DNA from: Marinobacter gudaonensis
GTDB lineage: Bacteria > Pseudomonadota > Gammaproteobacteria > Pseudomonadales > Oleiphilaceae
Assembly: GCF_900115175.1 (NCBI RefSeq)
Contig: NZ_FOYV01000002.1
Location: 62,001-126,000, forward strand
Direction of reading: 5' to 3'
Length of the DNA stretch: 64,000 bases
Part shown: piece after piece, positions 42,040 through 50,574 of the stretch
Position numbering within the stretch: position 1 is the first letter of the stretch
Layout: every line of letters begins with the position of its first letter
Notes under the pieces: generated by a model
The model's input: the letters and a program-made list of their open reading frames with translations, nothing else
Database searches by the model: none
What the model was told of the DNA's origin: nothing
Program-made: the position numbers and the translations under genes

Positions 42040-42832
42040 ACCGATCTCAGTGGACGGCCGCTGGTCGCAGCGCTACGAGGTGTTTCTGGCCGAGTCAGGG
42101 CTAGACGCCCGGACCATTCTCAGTGGCGCCCTCCAGCAGGCCCCGGGCGAACGACGGGGCCTGTTTTCTCTGGCCCAGTGCCTGGAACAACCCGACATCC
42201 TGACCCATCAGGTCATTCACGACTACCCGAACAACACACGCCAGGCCCTGCGAGCTCATGCTTCGGTACTACAGCAGGACCTCGCTCTGAGCGTGATTGC
42301 GCCCCTTAGCCTGAGACTGTTCCGGAACGGGGCTGCGCCACTTCCAAATCCAGACCGAATTTTCCTGGCGCCGATCGATAGCGCCAACGAGAGTGCGACC
42401 GGGCGCTGGTTTCAAGTGCCGGGGGAACCAATCGTTGATGAGGCGGAGTACGTACGCTCTGTTGGCAGGATGACCGCGGATTGGTATCCGGTATTCCGAC
42501 AAGACCTCGGTGTAAGTCCCGGCGCTTACTGGAGCAGTATCGGGCTGGGGCTGGGGGCGCCTTTCTCAGCGGTGTGGAACCTGGCCGAGCCGGAATCCCT
42601 GTGCGCACTGGCCCAGGCCTGGCTGGCCATATTCGGGAACGACGCCAACCGTTTTATTGACTGGATTCCGGCCGTCTTCGGCGATCAGCAAACGGCCATT
42701 CCCCAGCGTAAAGGCTGCTGCCTGAAGTACCTGCTACCGGGCGGAGGTTATTGCGGCACCTGCGGTATTTACCGCAAACAGCGACTTGTCGAACTCAACC
42801 GCCAATCGTCGACGCAAGTACGGCACCGATAA
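42026..42832 (+). CDS. fhuF: Siderophore-iron reductase FhuF
   Basis: A 268-residue protein with the FhuF C-terminal 2Fe-2S motif, CC then 10 residues and C-x2-C, seen as KGCCLKYLLPGGGYCGTCGIYRK. The N-terminal domain is the FhuF/IucA-C-like iron-transporter domain. FhuF reduces and frees iron from hydroxamate siderophores in the cytoplasm. It ends the operon. A 36-residue microprotein gene overlaps its 3' end on the opposite strand. Confidence 0.93.
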   Translation: MAVPEPISVDGRWSQRYEVFLAESGLDARTILSGALQQAPGERRGLFSLAQCLEQPDILTHQVIHDYPNNTRQALRAHASVLQQDLALSVIAPLSLRLFRNGAAPLPNPDRIFLAPIDSANESATGRWFQVPGEPIVDEAEYVRSVGRMTADWYPVFRQDLGVSPGAYWSSIGLGLGAPFSAVWNLAEPESLCALAQAWLAIFGNDANRFIDWIPAVFGDQQTAIPQRKGCCLKYLLPGGGYCGTCGIYRKQRLVELNRQSSTQVRHR

Positions 42833-42905
42833 CCAGAACCCCGATCATCGCGCCGGCGCTGGCAGCAAGTTTCAGTCCCTCAATAAGCTCCTGCTCTGGC
42901 ACCAT
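42795..42905 (-). CDS. Fur-controlled 36-residue membrane microprotein (candidate)
   Basis: The minus strand encodes MVPEQELIEGLKLAASAGA followed by MIGVLVIGAVLASTIGG and a stop. It starts with an acidic amphipathic head and is then a Gly/Ala-rich single transmembrane helix. AGGGAG (42914-42919 complement) lies eight bases before the ATG. A Fur-box-like site at 42946-42964 overlaps a plausible -10 (TATTAA on this strand, 42941-42946). Its last 38 nt overlap fhuF in antisense. It is not a shadow of fhuF: it has its own ribosome-binding site, promoter and hydrophobic helix. I do not recognise the family; the helix with GxxxG-like spacing suggests a membrane partner of the iron transporter. Confidence 0.6.
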   Translation of the reverse strand: MVPEQELIEGLKLAASAGAMIGVLVIGAVLASTIGG

Positions 42906-42945
42906 TCCGTTTTCTCCCTGACGTGGACAATGCCAACACTTTAAT

Positions 42946-42964
42946 AGCATTGATTCTCATTTGC
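42946..42964 (-). promoter_or_regulatory. Fur box between the microprotein and sugar dehydrogenase genes
   Basis: AGCATTGATTCTCATTTGC on the plus strand (AATGAGAATCAATGC on the minus strand) matches about 11 of 19 Fur consensus positions, including the TGAGAATCA core. It overlaps the predicted -10 of the minus-strand microprotein, and could also influence the plus-strand gene at 43098. Confidence 0.65.
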
Positions 42965-43097
42965 AACATAAAGGCAATGATCCGGGCTGACCTCTCCCAC
43001 CTATATATTCGGTGCGGTTGACGAGCGGCAGAGTCATTTTCAGCTGCTATCCTCAGATATCATTCCGATGTCCGGAAACCCCAGAAACGGAGGTCCC

Positions 43098-44219
43098 ATG
43101 CGCGCTATCCCCAATGTACTGTTTGCCAGCCTCCTGATTCTCGCAACCATGGCAGTCAGGGCAGACATGCAGTTTTCGTCTGAAAAGGCCGATTTCAGGC
43201 TGGAGACTGTGGCCGACAACCTGGCGCACCCCTGGAGCCTCGCTTTCCTACCGAACGGCGACAAGCTGGTTACCGAGCGTGAGGGCCGATTGAGGCTTAT
43301 TCGCGACGGGTCGCTGCTGGAAGCTCCGATTGAGGGCTTGCCGGAACTGGTCGTCTCCGGCCAGGGCGGCCTGCTGGACGTGCTGCTCCATCCGCAATTC
43401 GAGCGCAACAACACCCTGTTTCTCAGCTATGCCCACCGCACCCGGGAGGGCATGACCACCCGGGTGGCCCGTGCCACGCTGGACGGCAACCGGCTGAACG
43501 ACGTTGAGGTTATTTTCGAGGCTCTGCCGCGCTCCGGAACAAGCCGGCACTTCGCCGGGCGCATGGAGTTCGACCGAGACGGCAACCTTTACGTGTCCGT
43601 GGGCGACCGGGGCGACATGGACCGCGCCCAGGACCTGAGCGATGACGCCGGTGGTGTGCATCGCATCACCACCAACGGCGCGCCTGCCCCGGGCAATCCG
43701 TTCCTGGACAAGGCGGGCGCGCAGGACACACTGTTCACCTACGGCAACCGCAATATTCAGGGCATGACCATCCATCCGCAAACCGGCACTATCTGGACCC
43801 ACGAGCACGGTCCCAGAGGTGGCGACGAGATCAATATCCTGAAGGCGGGTACCAACTTCGGCTGGCCGGAAATTACCTACGGCATCGACTATTCCGGCCT
43901 GCCGATCACCGATGACACCGCCAGGCCCGGAATGGCCCAGCCACTGCACTACTGGGACCCATCGATTGCCCCTTCAGGAATGGCATTCTATACCGGCGAC
44001 CTGTTCCCCCAGTGGCGCGGGGATCTGTTTGTCGGCGCGCTCAAGATGCGAAAGCTGGTGCGACTGAGTATCCGGGACGGCCAGGTGGTCGAGGAAGAGG
44101 ATCTACTGACCGACCTTGGCGAGCGGATACGGGATGTTCGCATGGGACCAGACGGTGCCCTGTGGCTGCTGACGGATTCGCCCAGAGGCAAGGTATACCG
44201 GATGCTGCCGGTTCAGTGA
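43098..44219 (+). CDS. PQQ-dependent aldose sugar dehydrogenase (YliI/Asd family)
   Basis: A 373-residue secreted protein with signal peptide (VLFASLLILATMAVRAD). It is a six-bladed propeller of the soluble glucose dehydrogenase family: HPWSLAFLPNGDKLVTEREGRLR, GQGGLLDVLLHPQFE, YVSVGDRGDMDRAQD, GNRNIQGMTIHPQTGTIWTHEHGPRGGDEIN (catalytic His and PQQ-contact region) and GALKMRKLVRLSI. It oxidises aldose sugars in the periplasm using PQQ. GGAGG precedes the ATG at 43098. Confidence 0.94.
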   Translation: MRAIPNVLFASLLILATMAVRADMQFSSEKADFRLETVADNLAHPWSLAFLPNGDKLVTEREGRLRLIRDGSLLEAPIEGLPELVVSGQGGLLDVLLHPQFERNNTLFLSYAHRTREGMTTRVARATLDGNRLNDVEVIFEALPRSGTSRHFAGRMEFDRDGNLYVSVGDRGDMDRAQDLSDDAGGVHRITTNGAPAPGNPFLDKAGAQDTLFTYGNRNIQGMTIHPQTGTIWTHEHGPRGGDEINILKAGTNFGWPEITYGIDYSGLPITDDTARPGMAQPLHYWDPSIAPSGMAFYTGDLFPQWRGDLFVGALKMRKLVRLSIRDGQVVEEEDLLTDLGERIRDVRMGPDGALWLLTDSPRGKVYRMLPVQ

Positions 44220-44626
44220 GGGTCGTTGGTTCGCTCGGTTTTTTCAAACTGTGGCAGGTTGTCGGTGATCTCGAACCACTCGGCTTTCGAACCGACATAC
44301 ACATGCTGTGCAGGGCCCCGTTCGAGGGGCTCATTAATGCAGCCGACCCGCAGCCGCAGAATGCCGGGAATGGCGTCGACCCGGCTGTACAGCTGGCTGC
44401 CACAACGGCTGCAGAAACCGCGATATTTTCCGGGCCGCGATTCGAACTCAGATAGCCGATCCTCACCGGAAACAAAGCGGAACCGTACCTTCTGCACCGG
44501 GGCACTGGCAGAGAAGGCACTGCCATGGGCTCGCCGACACTGACTGCAATGGCAGAGTGCCACGGGGCCCAGGGGACCGTCGTATTCGAAACGGATATCG
44601 CCACAAAGGCATTCGCCGGTATACAT
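44213..44626 (-). CDS. GFA-family (glutathione-dependent formaldehyde-activating-like) zinc protein
   Basis: A 137-residue CENP-V/GFA protein. The zinc ligands are evident: GECLCGDIRF, CHCSQCRRAHGSAFS and FCSRCGSQLYS. Family members bind zinc with conserved cysteines; the original Gfa catalyses glutathione-formaldehyde adduct formation, but most members are unassigned. GAGGG precedes the ATG at 44626. It converges with the sugar dehydrogenase gene (7-nt overlap). Confidence 0.92.
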   Translation of the reverse strand: MYTGECLCGDIRFEYDGPLGPVALCHCSQCRRAHGSAFSASAPVQKVRFRFVSGEDRLSEFESRPGKYRGFCSRCGSQLYSRVDAIPGILRLRVGCINEPLERGPAQHVYVGSKAEWFEITDNLPQFEKTERTNDPH

Positions 44627-44763
44627 GGAAGCCCTCTCGTACTCGCGGTTGTGAAAGTCCGGCGCCGATGATACCGGCCGGGCACTTGAAGAACCAGAGC
44701 AGTGGCACCACTTTACACTCAGTCCACATGGCCGACTCGCCATTCTTTGCAAAGGAGGACAGA

Positions 44764-45573
44764 ATGTCATTCAGCGACCTTCCCAAAATAGGAATGGGCA
44801 CGTTCCGTCTCAAGGGGAACGACGCCCGTGACGCCGTAAAAAGCGCTCTGTCTCTGGGTTATCGTCACATAGACACTGCCCAGATGTATGAGAACGAAGC
44901 GGAAGTGGGTGATGGCATCACCTCCAGCGGCATACCCCGACGCGAAATCTTCCTCACCACCAAGATCTGGTTTGACCAGCTGCACGCCAGCGATCTGATC
45001 AACAGCCTGCACGACAGCCTGGCCAGACTGAAGACCGACCACGTGGACCTGGCACTTATCCACTGGCCCTCGCCGGGCGACGAAGTGCCCATGGCCGAAT
45101 ATCTCAATGCTCTGCGAGACGCCCAGCGGGAAGGCCTGACCGACCACATCGGCATATCCAACTTCACCTGCGCCCAGATGGATCAGGCCCGGGAGATTCT
45201 GGGCGACACGCCTATCTTCACCAACCAGGTGGAAGTACATCCGTTTCTGGCCAATCGCCAGGTGGTTGAGCACGCCCGCAAACTGGGCATCAAGGTGACC
45301 GGTTACATGCCGCTGGCCGTTGGCAAGGTGATGGAAGACGAAACCCTCCAGCGGATTGCCCGGGAGCGAAACGCCACACCGGCTCAGATTGCCATTGCCT
45401 GGGTGGTGTCCCGGGGTGTGGTGCCCATCCCCTCGTCAACCCGATCAGAACACCAGAAAGCCAACCTGGATGCCCTGAAAATCAAACTGAGCGACGAGGA
45501 AATCGAGGCGATTGACGCCCTGGACCGCAATGACAGGATCGCTAACCCTGACTTTGCGCCGGCCTGGGACTGA
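44764..45573 (+). CDS. Aldo/keto reductase (2,5-diketogluconate reductase DkgB-like)
   Basis: A 269-residue AKR with the tetrad intact: Asp in GYRHIDTAQMYENEAEVG (and Tyr in MYENE), Lys in LTTKIWF, and His in ALIHWPSPG. The C-terminal NADPH motif IPSSTRSEHQKANL is present. It reduces small aldehydes or keto acids; DkgB-like enzymes take methylglyoxal and 2,5-diketogluconate. AAAGGAGG precedes the ATG at 44764. Its 3' end overlaps the convergent DUF6064 gene by 32 nt. Confidence 0.94.
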   Translation: MSFSDLPKIGMGTFRLKGNDARDAVKSALSLGYRHIDTAQMYENEAEVGDGITSSGIPRREIFLTTKIWFDQLHASDLINSLHDSLARLKTDHVDLALIHWPSPGDEVPMAEYLNALRDAQREGLTDHIGISNFTCAQMDQAREILGDTPIFTNQVEVHPFLANRQVVEHARKLGIKVTGYMPLAVGKVMEDETLQRIARERNATPAQIAIAWVVSRGVVPIPSSTRSEHQKANLDALKIKLSDEEIEAIDALDRNDRIANPDFAPAWD

Positions 45574-46219
45574 GCCATAGGCCCGCTGCCAGCAGCATCA
45601 GGGTTGCCGCTGGCAGCGCCAACAGCCAGGACGTGGCGAGCGCCCAGAACATGGCGCCACTGGCCAGCGCCCAGACCAGGGGAATGATCAGGTACAGCCT
45701 GCGCCAGGCGCTGGCAAGCAGCGGGACTGCCAAGGCACCCGCGGCAGCCGTTACCCAGGGGCCTACGCCGAAAACCGCGACCGACTGCCAGCTTCCCGAC
45801 TCCCCCACTACCAGCCAGGGCAAAGCCAGAACCGCCAGGAACCAAAGTATCAGCAAAGGCGGCCGCGATACCGGTCGGGAAGGTAGCGCACCACGCAAAA
45901 CAGCTAACAGCAGAAAAGCGCCCTGCCCCACAAACGCCCACCCGAACCAGTTAGCCGGCCAGTTAATGGGGCCAAAATAGCCCACCAGAAAACCGAAGCC
46001 GCTGCTCATCCAGGCCAGCCCGATCAGGAAAAGACCGAGCTTCCGGCGAAGTAAATGGTTGCTGACCACCAGAAACGGAATTAGCAGCGAGGCCGCCAGG
46101 CCCAGGAGCTGCCAGGGCCAGAGATCGTCGTTGATACGGACAAACAGCCGCAGGAAAACCTGCGGCCCGAACATCACGAAATCCTGCAGGGAGTAACTGA
46201 GCCAGTCTGCACCGCTCAC
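45542..46219 (-). CDS. DUF6064 integral membrane protein
   Basis: A 225-residue protein with about seven transmembrane helices. The opening LSYSLQDFVMFGPQVFLRLFVRINDDLWPWQ is the DUF6064 signature. Function unknown. Its ATG overlaps the stop of the Tat-dependent aldo/keto reductase gene by 4 nt, so the two form a coupled pair. It converges on the plus-strand reductase. Confidence 0.85.
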   Translation of the reverse strand: MSGADWLSYSLQDFVMFGPQVFLRLFVRINDDLWPWQLLGLAASLLIPFLVVSNHLLRRKLGLFLIGLAWMSSGFGFLVGYFGPINWPANWFGWAFVGQGAFLLLAVLRGALPSRPVSRPPLLILWFLAVLALPWLVVGESGSWQSVAVFGVGPWVTAAAGALAVPLLASAWRRLYLIIPLVWALASGAMFWALATSWLLALPAATLMLLAAGLWLSPRPAQSQG

Positions 46220-47151
46220 AGCGACCTCACGTAATCCGCCATGCGCTGGCGCTGCCGGCTGTCGGGCAAAATACCGTAGAGAGCGCCCATATTCTCGCGC
46301 ATGTGCTCCACCTGGCTGGTGGCGGGAATGGCGCAGGTGACCGCCGGATGCGCAATGATGAACTTGAGGAAAAACTCCGCCCAGTTACGCGCTCCAACTT
46401 CCTCTGCCCAATCCGGCAACGGCTCCGACTGAAACCGGCGAAACAGCGACCCGCCCTGGAAGGGCCGGTTCACAATCACCCCGATACCACGCTCCGCCGC
46501 CAGCGGCAGCAACCGCTCCTCGGCCTCACGGTCCAGCACGTTGTAGGTCAACTGCACGAAATCCAGTGGCTCGCGCTCCATGATCTGCTCAAATTCCCGG
46601 TGCCGCCGACCATGAGAGGTGGTGATGCCGATGTAGCGTACCTCGCCCTCCGCCTTCATCTGCTTCAGGGTTTCCAGATGCCCTTGCCAGCCCAGCAGGT
46701 TGTGCACCTGCAACAGATCGAACCGGTCGACACCCCAGCGCCGTTCCGATCGGGCGGCCTCCGCCCGGGTTTCCGATTCATCACCGGTCCAGATCTTGGT
46801 GGCCGAAAACACACGGTCATGGGCATCGAGGGCATCCAGCGCCTTACCCAGCACATCCGGAGAGCTGCCGTACATGGGCGAGCTGTCCACCACGGTACCA
46901 CCCAGCTCGAAAAAGGTTTTCAGAACCTCGGTACGCTGCGCAATCAACTGCTGATCACCGCCAACGTTGAAGGTGATCCAGGTGCCCATGCCAATGGCGG
47001 GAATGGCTTCGGAGGTGCCCGGAATCTGGCGGGTGATGGGAGAAGACGAGGGAGTCTTCGGTGGGTTCGCAAACAACACGGGTGATTTGAGGGCCAGCCC
47101 AGCCACGCTGGAACCGATAAGGAACATCCTTCGACTGATGCGGTGCGACAT
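46216..47151 (-). CDS. Tat-exported aldo/keto reductase
   Basis: A 311-residue AKR behind a twin-arginine signal (ISRRMFLIGSSVAGLAL). The reductase core shows GMGTWITFNVGG, DSSPMYGSSPDVLG (catalytic Asp and Tyr), FSATKIWTG (Lys) and DLLQVHNLLGW (His). Tat export implies the protein folds with its cofactor before reaching the periplasm, as for periplasmic oxidoreductases that bind NADP. It belongs to the YrpG/Tas-like AKR branch. It heads a two-gene unit with DUF6064. Confidence 0.93.
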   Translation of the reverse strand: MSHRISRRMFLIGSSVAGLALKSPVLFANPPKTPSSSPITRQIPGTSEAIPAIGMGTWITFNVGGDQQLIAQRTEVLKTFFELGGTVVDSSPMYGSSPDVLGKALDALDAHDRVFSATKIWTGDESETRAEAARSERRWGVDRFDLLQVHNLLGWQGHLETLKQMKAEGEVRYIGITTSHGRRHREFEQIMEREPLDFVQLTYNVLDREAEERLLPLAAERGIGVIVNRPFQGGSLFRRFQSEPLPDWAEEVGARNWAEFFLKFIIAHPAVTCAIPATSQVEHMRENMGALYGILPDSRQRQRMADYVRSL

Positions 47152-47207
47152 ACCGTGTCTCCTCCCACTTGCGACGATTGCAGTGCGAATAGCACAAGGT
47201 GCGACAA

Positions 47208-47316
47208 GTCCGTGCGGGTCATCCCTTTGACAGACCGTGGAGGGCCAGGGATGGCCCGACCGAGCCTACATGGATGTATTTACGGCGTGTCTGTCAAAGG
47301 GATGACCCGCACGGAC
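47208..47316 (+). repeat. Large hairpin element, copy B (53-nt conserved loop)
   Basis: Perfect 28-bp arms at 47208-47235 and 47289-47316 enclose a 53-nt loop. The loop is 33 of 53 identical to copy A and 41 of 53 to the reverse complement of copy C. It carries GGGCCAGGGATGGCCC and CTACATGGATGT, both with GGA in the loop. It lies between two minus-strand genes while its conserved loop reads on the plus strand, so it is antisense to local transcription. Confidence 0.9.
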
Positions 47317-47348
47317 GACTCCCCGAGGGTGACAATCCTCAGCGAAGA

Positions 47349-48119
47349 TCAGTTCCCGTACTCAGAATCCAGATACCTGAGAATCCGGGATGACTCAAAC
47401 AGGCCCTGCCCGGTATTGGGGTCTTCCAGATACGGCACCTGAACCCGCTGATGCTTTTTGAAGAACGCATCCCGTTTGCCGCCAGGAATCGGCCTGTAGG
47501 GCCCGGGTTTGATGCGCTGCCTGGCCGGCCCGATCTCCGTCCAGTGCTCCTTGCCCAGATTGTGCAGGGTGTAGGGAATCTCCAGCTCACACAGCCGCTC
47601 CCGGACCAGACGGGAAAATGGGCTGCCCTCGAAGCTCCACAGATGCAGTGGCTGCTCCGGCCGCTTGCCCTGACTGACCCGTAGGCCCCGCATGGCGCTG
47701 GCTACCGACGCAAAAGACCCCAGAACCGGCTGCCAGACCCGGCGACGATAGTAGGTTGGCACAGGCCGCCCGGCATATTGCTGGAACAGATATTCAATGA
47801 TCTCCTCCGATTCGTACATTACGGTGCCGGTATTCTGATCCGCCAGCAAGGGGAACTGCTGGCGACCACCCAGGGCCTCGGCCTGGGCCCGAAACACCGA
47901 GCCGCCCTTCGGGCACGGGCGGATCTCCACATCCAGATTCAGGGCGGTAAGCGCTTCACGGACCCGGCGGCAGTACGGGCAACCCTCCATGTCGTAGAGC
48001 ACGATCGGCTTGTCCGGCTGAGGCACCGGCCTGACCACCAGGCACCCACGCCACGCGGTAAGCGACGACGTGGCGACCGAGCCGAGAACCTGTACGTTAT
48101 GAGAAAGCATGTTGGACAT
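47349..48119 (-). CDS. Tandem glutaredoxin/GST-N-fold protein
   Basis: A 256-residue protein with two thioredoxin-like domains. The first (about 30-115) has the redox motif GCPYC; the second (about 165-245) has SPFSR in the equivalent place, without cysteine. Architecture and the VQVPYLEDPNTGQGLFESSRILRYL ending fit the two-domain GST-N family seen in gammaproteobacteria and plants. It may reduce or bind glutathione-linked substrates. AGAAGGT precedes the ATG at 48119. The gene upstream is the fatty-acid hydroxylase family gene. Confidence 0.88.
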   Translation of the reverse strand: MSNMLSHNVQVLGSVATSSLTAWRGCLVVRPVPQPDKPIVLYDMEGCPYCRRVREALTALNLDVEIRPCPKGGSVFRAQAEALGGRQQFPLLADQNTGTVMYESEEIIEYLFQQYAGRPVPTYYRRRVWQPVLGSFASVASAMRGLRVSQGKRPEQPLHLWSFEGSPFSRLVRERLCELEIPYTLHNLGKEHWTEIGPARQRIKPGPYRPIPGGKRDAFFKKHQRVQVPYLEDPNTGQGLFESSRILRYLDSEYGN

Positions 48120-48151
48120 TGAACGACCTTCTATTGGGGATTGCGTCGAGT

Positions 48152-48625
48152 TCACGCAATCTGTCGGTTTTCCATGGGTTCGCGGGTGCCCATGATATGG
48201 TCAAACCAGGGCCGGGTGACACACCAGTTGGCATTCGGGTTCGGCCCCATATGGTGATCGTAGTGCCAGGGCAGATGTTGCCTGGCCCACTCCGGATCCA
48301 GATGGGAGCGCTTGTGTACGCGGTAATAATTCCACGCGCTGTAATAGAGCGTGCCCACGAAAAATGGCGCTACGGGTAACAGTGGCGTGACCGCCGCGGC
48401 ACCGGCTACCAGGGCGGCCACTTCCTTGGTCTGCGCATTCCAGGCAAGAGGGGCATCCCGGTAATCCTCATCCAGGAACCCGTTACGGCGCACGTTGCGA
48501 TGGTGATCATGCCAGTGGAACGACCAGAAGCTCTCGCGGTTCCGTCCCCTATTGTGCAACACATGCTTGTGAAACACCCATTCCACTGCATTGGCAGTAA
48601 AAAGACCCAACGGTATACCGATCAT
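48152..48625 (-). CDS. Fatty acid/sterol hydroxylase superfamily membrane protein
   Basis: A 157-residue protein with the di-iron histidine motifs HKHVLH, HWHDHHR and HYDHHMG. Its size fits the beta-carotene hydroxylase/fatty acid hydroxylase family. Such enzymes hydroxylate lipids or carotenoids in the membrane; the substrate is unclear, since no carotenoid genes are nearby. AAGGAA precedes the ATG at 48625. It is 32 nt upstream of the glutaredoxin-like gene. Confidence 0.87.
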   Translation of the reverse strand: MIGIPLGLFTANAVEWVFHKHVLHNRGRNRESFWSFHWHDHHRNVRRNGFLDEDYRDAPLAWNAQTKEVAALVAGAAAVTPLLPVAPFFVGTLYYSAWNYYRVHKRSHLDPEWARQHLPWHYDHHMGPNPNANWCVTRPWFDHIMGTREPMENRQIA

Positions 48626-48929
48626 GCTGCAGTTCCTTTGTTGTTGTGATTGCCGATGACCCTCCTTGCAAGGAAACGCTGATTTGCCATCAGAATCCAT
48701 GACTCAAATGCCGGAAAATCGGGCAAAAATCCGCCCGCCAAAGTCATTGACATCCGAAACGTTACACTTTGTCCACCTAAGCCCATGATTCCTAAGGGTG
48801 CTTACAGTGCGTCACAAAAATCCAATACAAACAACGACACTACTGCCATTTTTTAACGTCATGTAGAGGTTTTCTGCATAGTACAAACCGCCAGGATAGG
48901 CTATTGTTCAGGCATAACGATTTCATCGG
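48626..48929. promoter_or_regulatory. Divergent intergenic region, hydroxylase and dacB
   Basis: A 304-bp AT-richer gap that should hold both promoters. A TTGACA lies near 48748. I found no strong inverted repeat, and no copy of the large hairpin element. Confidence 0.35.
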
Positions 48930-50510
48930 ATGACGGCTATGATAATTCCGGGGTTGCGACACTCTGGCAGTGCAGGAAAACCAGCCAGCGGACGGGGACG
49001 CTTTGCGATTGCCCTGAGCGCAGCCGTTGCCATGCTGGTGCTGCCGGCGGCAGCGACGGCCGACGATGCCGACTCCGGCTACTCCGGCAAGAGCCTTTGG
49101 AGCAACCAGGTGCGGTCGTACGCTCTTGAGTCCCTCCAGAGTGACGAAGCCATGAGCGTGGCGGCCATTCCCCTCAACGGTCCGGGCATTGAGCAATACA
49201 TCAACGCCGATGCGCTGATGAGCCCCGGCTCCATCATGAAACTCATCACCACCTACGCCGCCCTGGAAATACTGGGCCCGAACCACCACTGGGACACGGA
49301 CTTCCTGACTGACGGTGTGATGGTGGGCGACACACTTGAGGGCAACCTTTACGTGCGCTTCGGGGGCGATCCCAAGCTCACGATCGAACGGCTGTGGAGC
49401 ACCCTCAGCGAACTGCGCAGCATGGGCATTACCCGTATCGAAGGCGACCTGGTACTGGACGGCAGCTACTTCGAAATTGATGGGGGCTTCCCGGAATTCG
49501 AGGACAACGGCGACAATCCCCACGCGCCCTTCCTGGTGGAGCCGTCAGCGTACCTGACCAACCTGAACCTCCTGCACTTCCAGGTTCGGGCCGACGAGCG
49601 TGGCACCCAGGCCTGGAGCACGCCAGCCCTGGACGACGTTGTGATCGACAACCGGGTAATCGCCACTGCGGAAGGCCCCTGCCCCGCTCGAAGGAGCTTC
49701 GAGTGGCAGCCCATCTTCCACGATGACAATCGGGTGACCGTGAGGGTGACCGGTGAACTGCCTCGCGGATGCCGGTCCACCACATACCTGTCGCTGCTGC
49801 CCCAGGATCGATACAGCGCCTCGCTGATCCGCTCCGTGCTGGCAGATGTCGGCGTTACCCTCTCGGGCTCCCACGTGAACGCGGAGACACCGGAGGACGC
49901 GCGACTGGTCATGAAAACCACGTCACCGGATCTGGTCACCATGGTGCGGGACATCAATAAATGGAGCAGCAACGTCATGGCCCGCCAGTTGCTGCTCACA
50001 ATAGGGGCGGAGAACCGCCAGGAAGACGAAGACGACGACCGGGTGGCCGGTATCCGGGTGATCTACGACTGGCTTGAAAAGAAAGGCATCGACACCGCAG
50101 GCATGGTTATCGACAACGGCGCCGGCCTCACCCGCCACGGCCGGATTACCGCGCGCCAGGGCGCCCGAATACTGCAGCACGCCTGGAACAGCCGGTACTC
50201 AGCAGATCTGATGGCCTCCATGCCCATCATTGCCACCGATGGAACCATGGCCCGCCGCCTTCGCAACACCGGCATGGACGGCGAGGGACGCATCAAAACC
50301 GGCTACCTGGAGAACGTGCGCTCCATTGCCGGTTTTACCCGCGACGCCAACCACACCACCTGGGCGGTGGTAGGCATGGTCAACAACGATCCGGCCTGGA
50401 ACGGCCAGGCCGTACTCGACCGAATTCTCTACTCTCTGCACTTCCGGCCGCCTACGGGTACCGCAATCTCCCGGGCGCCCGGCGGCGATTCGAAGACCAG
50501 TATCCAATAG
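48930..50510 (+). CDS. dacB: D-alanyl-D-alanine carboxypeptidase/endopeptidase (PBP4)
   Basis: A 526-residue class C low-molecular-weight PBP. The serine motif SPGSIMK (SxxK), SSN (SxN in KWSSNVMARQL) and KTG in GRIKTGYLENVRS are all intact. The signal sequence is long, with ALSAAVAMLVLPAAATADD after a basic N-terminus. PBP4 trims and cleaves peptidoglycan crosslinks in the periplasm. A hairpin follows the gene. Confidence 0.94.
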   Translation: MTAMIIPGLRHSGSAGKPASGRGRFAIALSAAVAMLVLPAAATADDADSGYSGKSLWSNQVRSYALESLQSDEAMSVAAIPLNGPGIEQYINADALMSPGSIMKLITTYAALEILGPNHHWDTDFLTDGVMVGDTLEGNLYVRFGGDPKLTIERLWSTLSELRSMGITRIEGDLVLDGSYFEIDGGFPEFEDNGDNPHAPFLVEPSAYLTNLNLLHFQVRADERGTQAWSTPALDDVVIDNRVIATAEGPCPARRSFEWQPIFHDDNRVTVRVTGELPRGCRSTTYLSLLPQDRYSASLIRSVLADVGVTLSGSHVNAETPEDARLVMKTTSPDLVTMVRDINKWSSNVMARQLLLTIGAENRQEDEDDDRVAGIRVIYDWLEKKGIDTAGMVIDNGAGLTRHGRITARQGARILQHAWNSRYSADLMASMPIIATDGTMARRLRNTGMDGEGRIKTGYLENVRSIAGFTRDANHTTWAVVGMVNNDPAWNGQAVLDRILYSLHFRPPTGTAISRAPGGDSKTSIQ

Positions 50511-50519
50511 TCAACGCCA

Positions 50520-50546
50520 GTGCCCCGCTGCGGACAGTCGGGGCAC
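50520..50546 (+). terminator. GC hairpin between convergent dacB and DUF2798 genes
   Basis: GTGCCCCG-CTG pairs with CAGTCGGGGCAC around a CGGA loop, with one bulged base. No T-tract follows on either strand. It lies between two convergent genes and may be a bidirectional or rho-assisted terminator. Confidence 0.4.
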
Positions 50547-50574
50547 CAACCCATCAGCAACCATTTTCTGCCAA

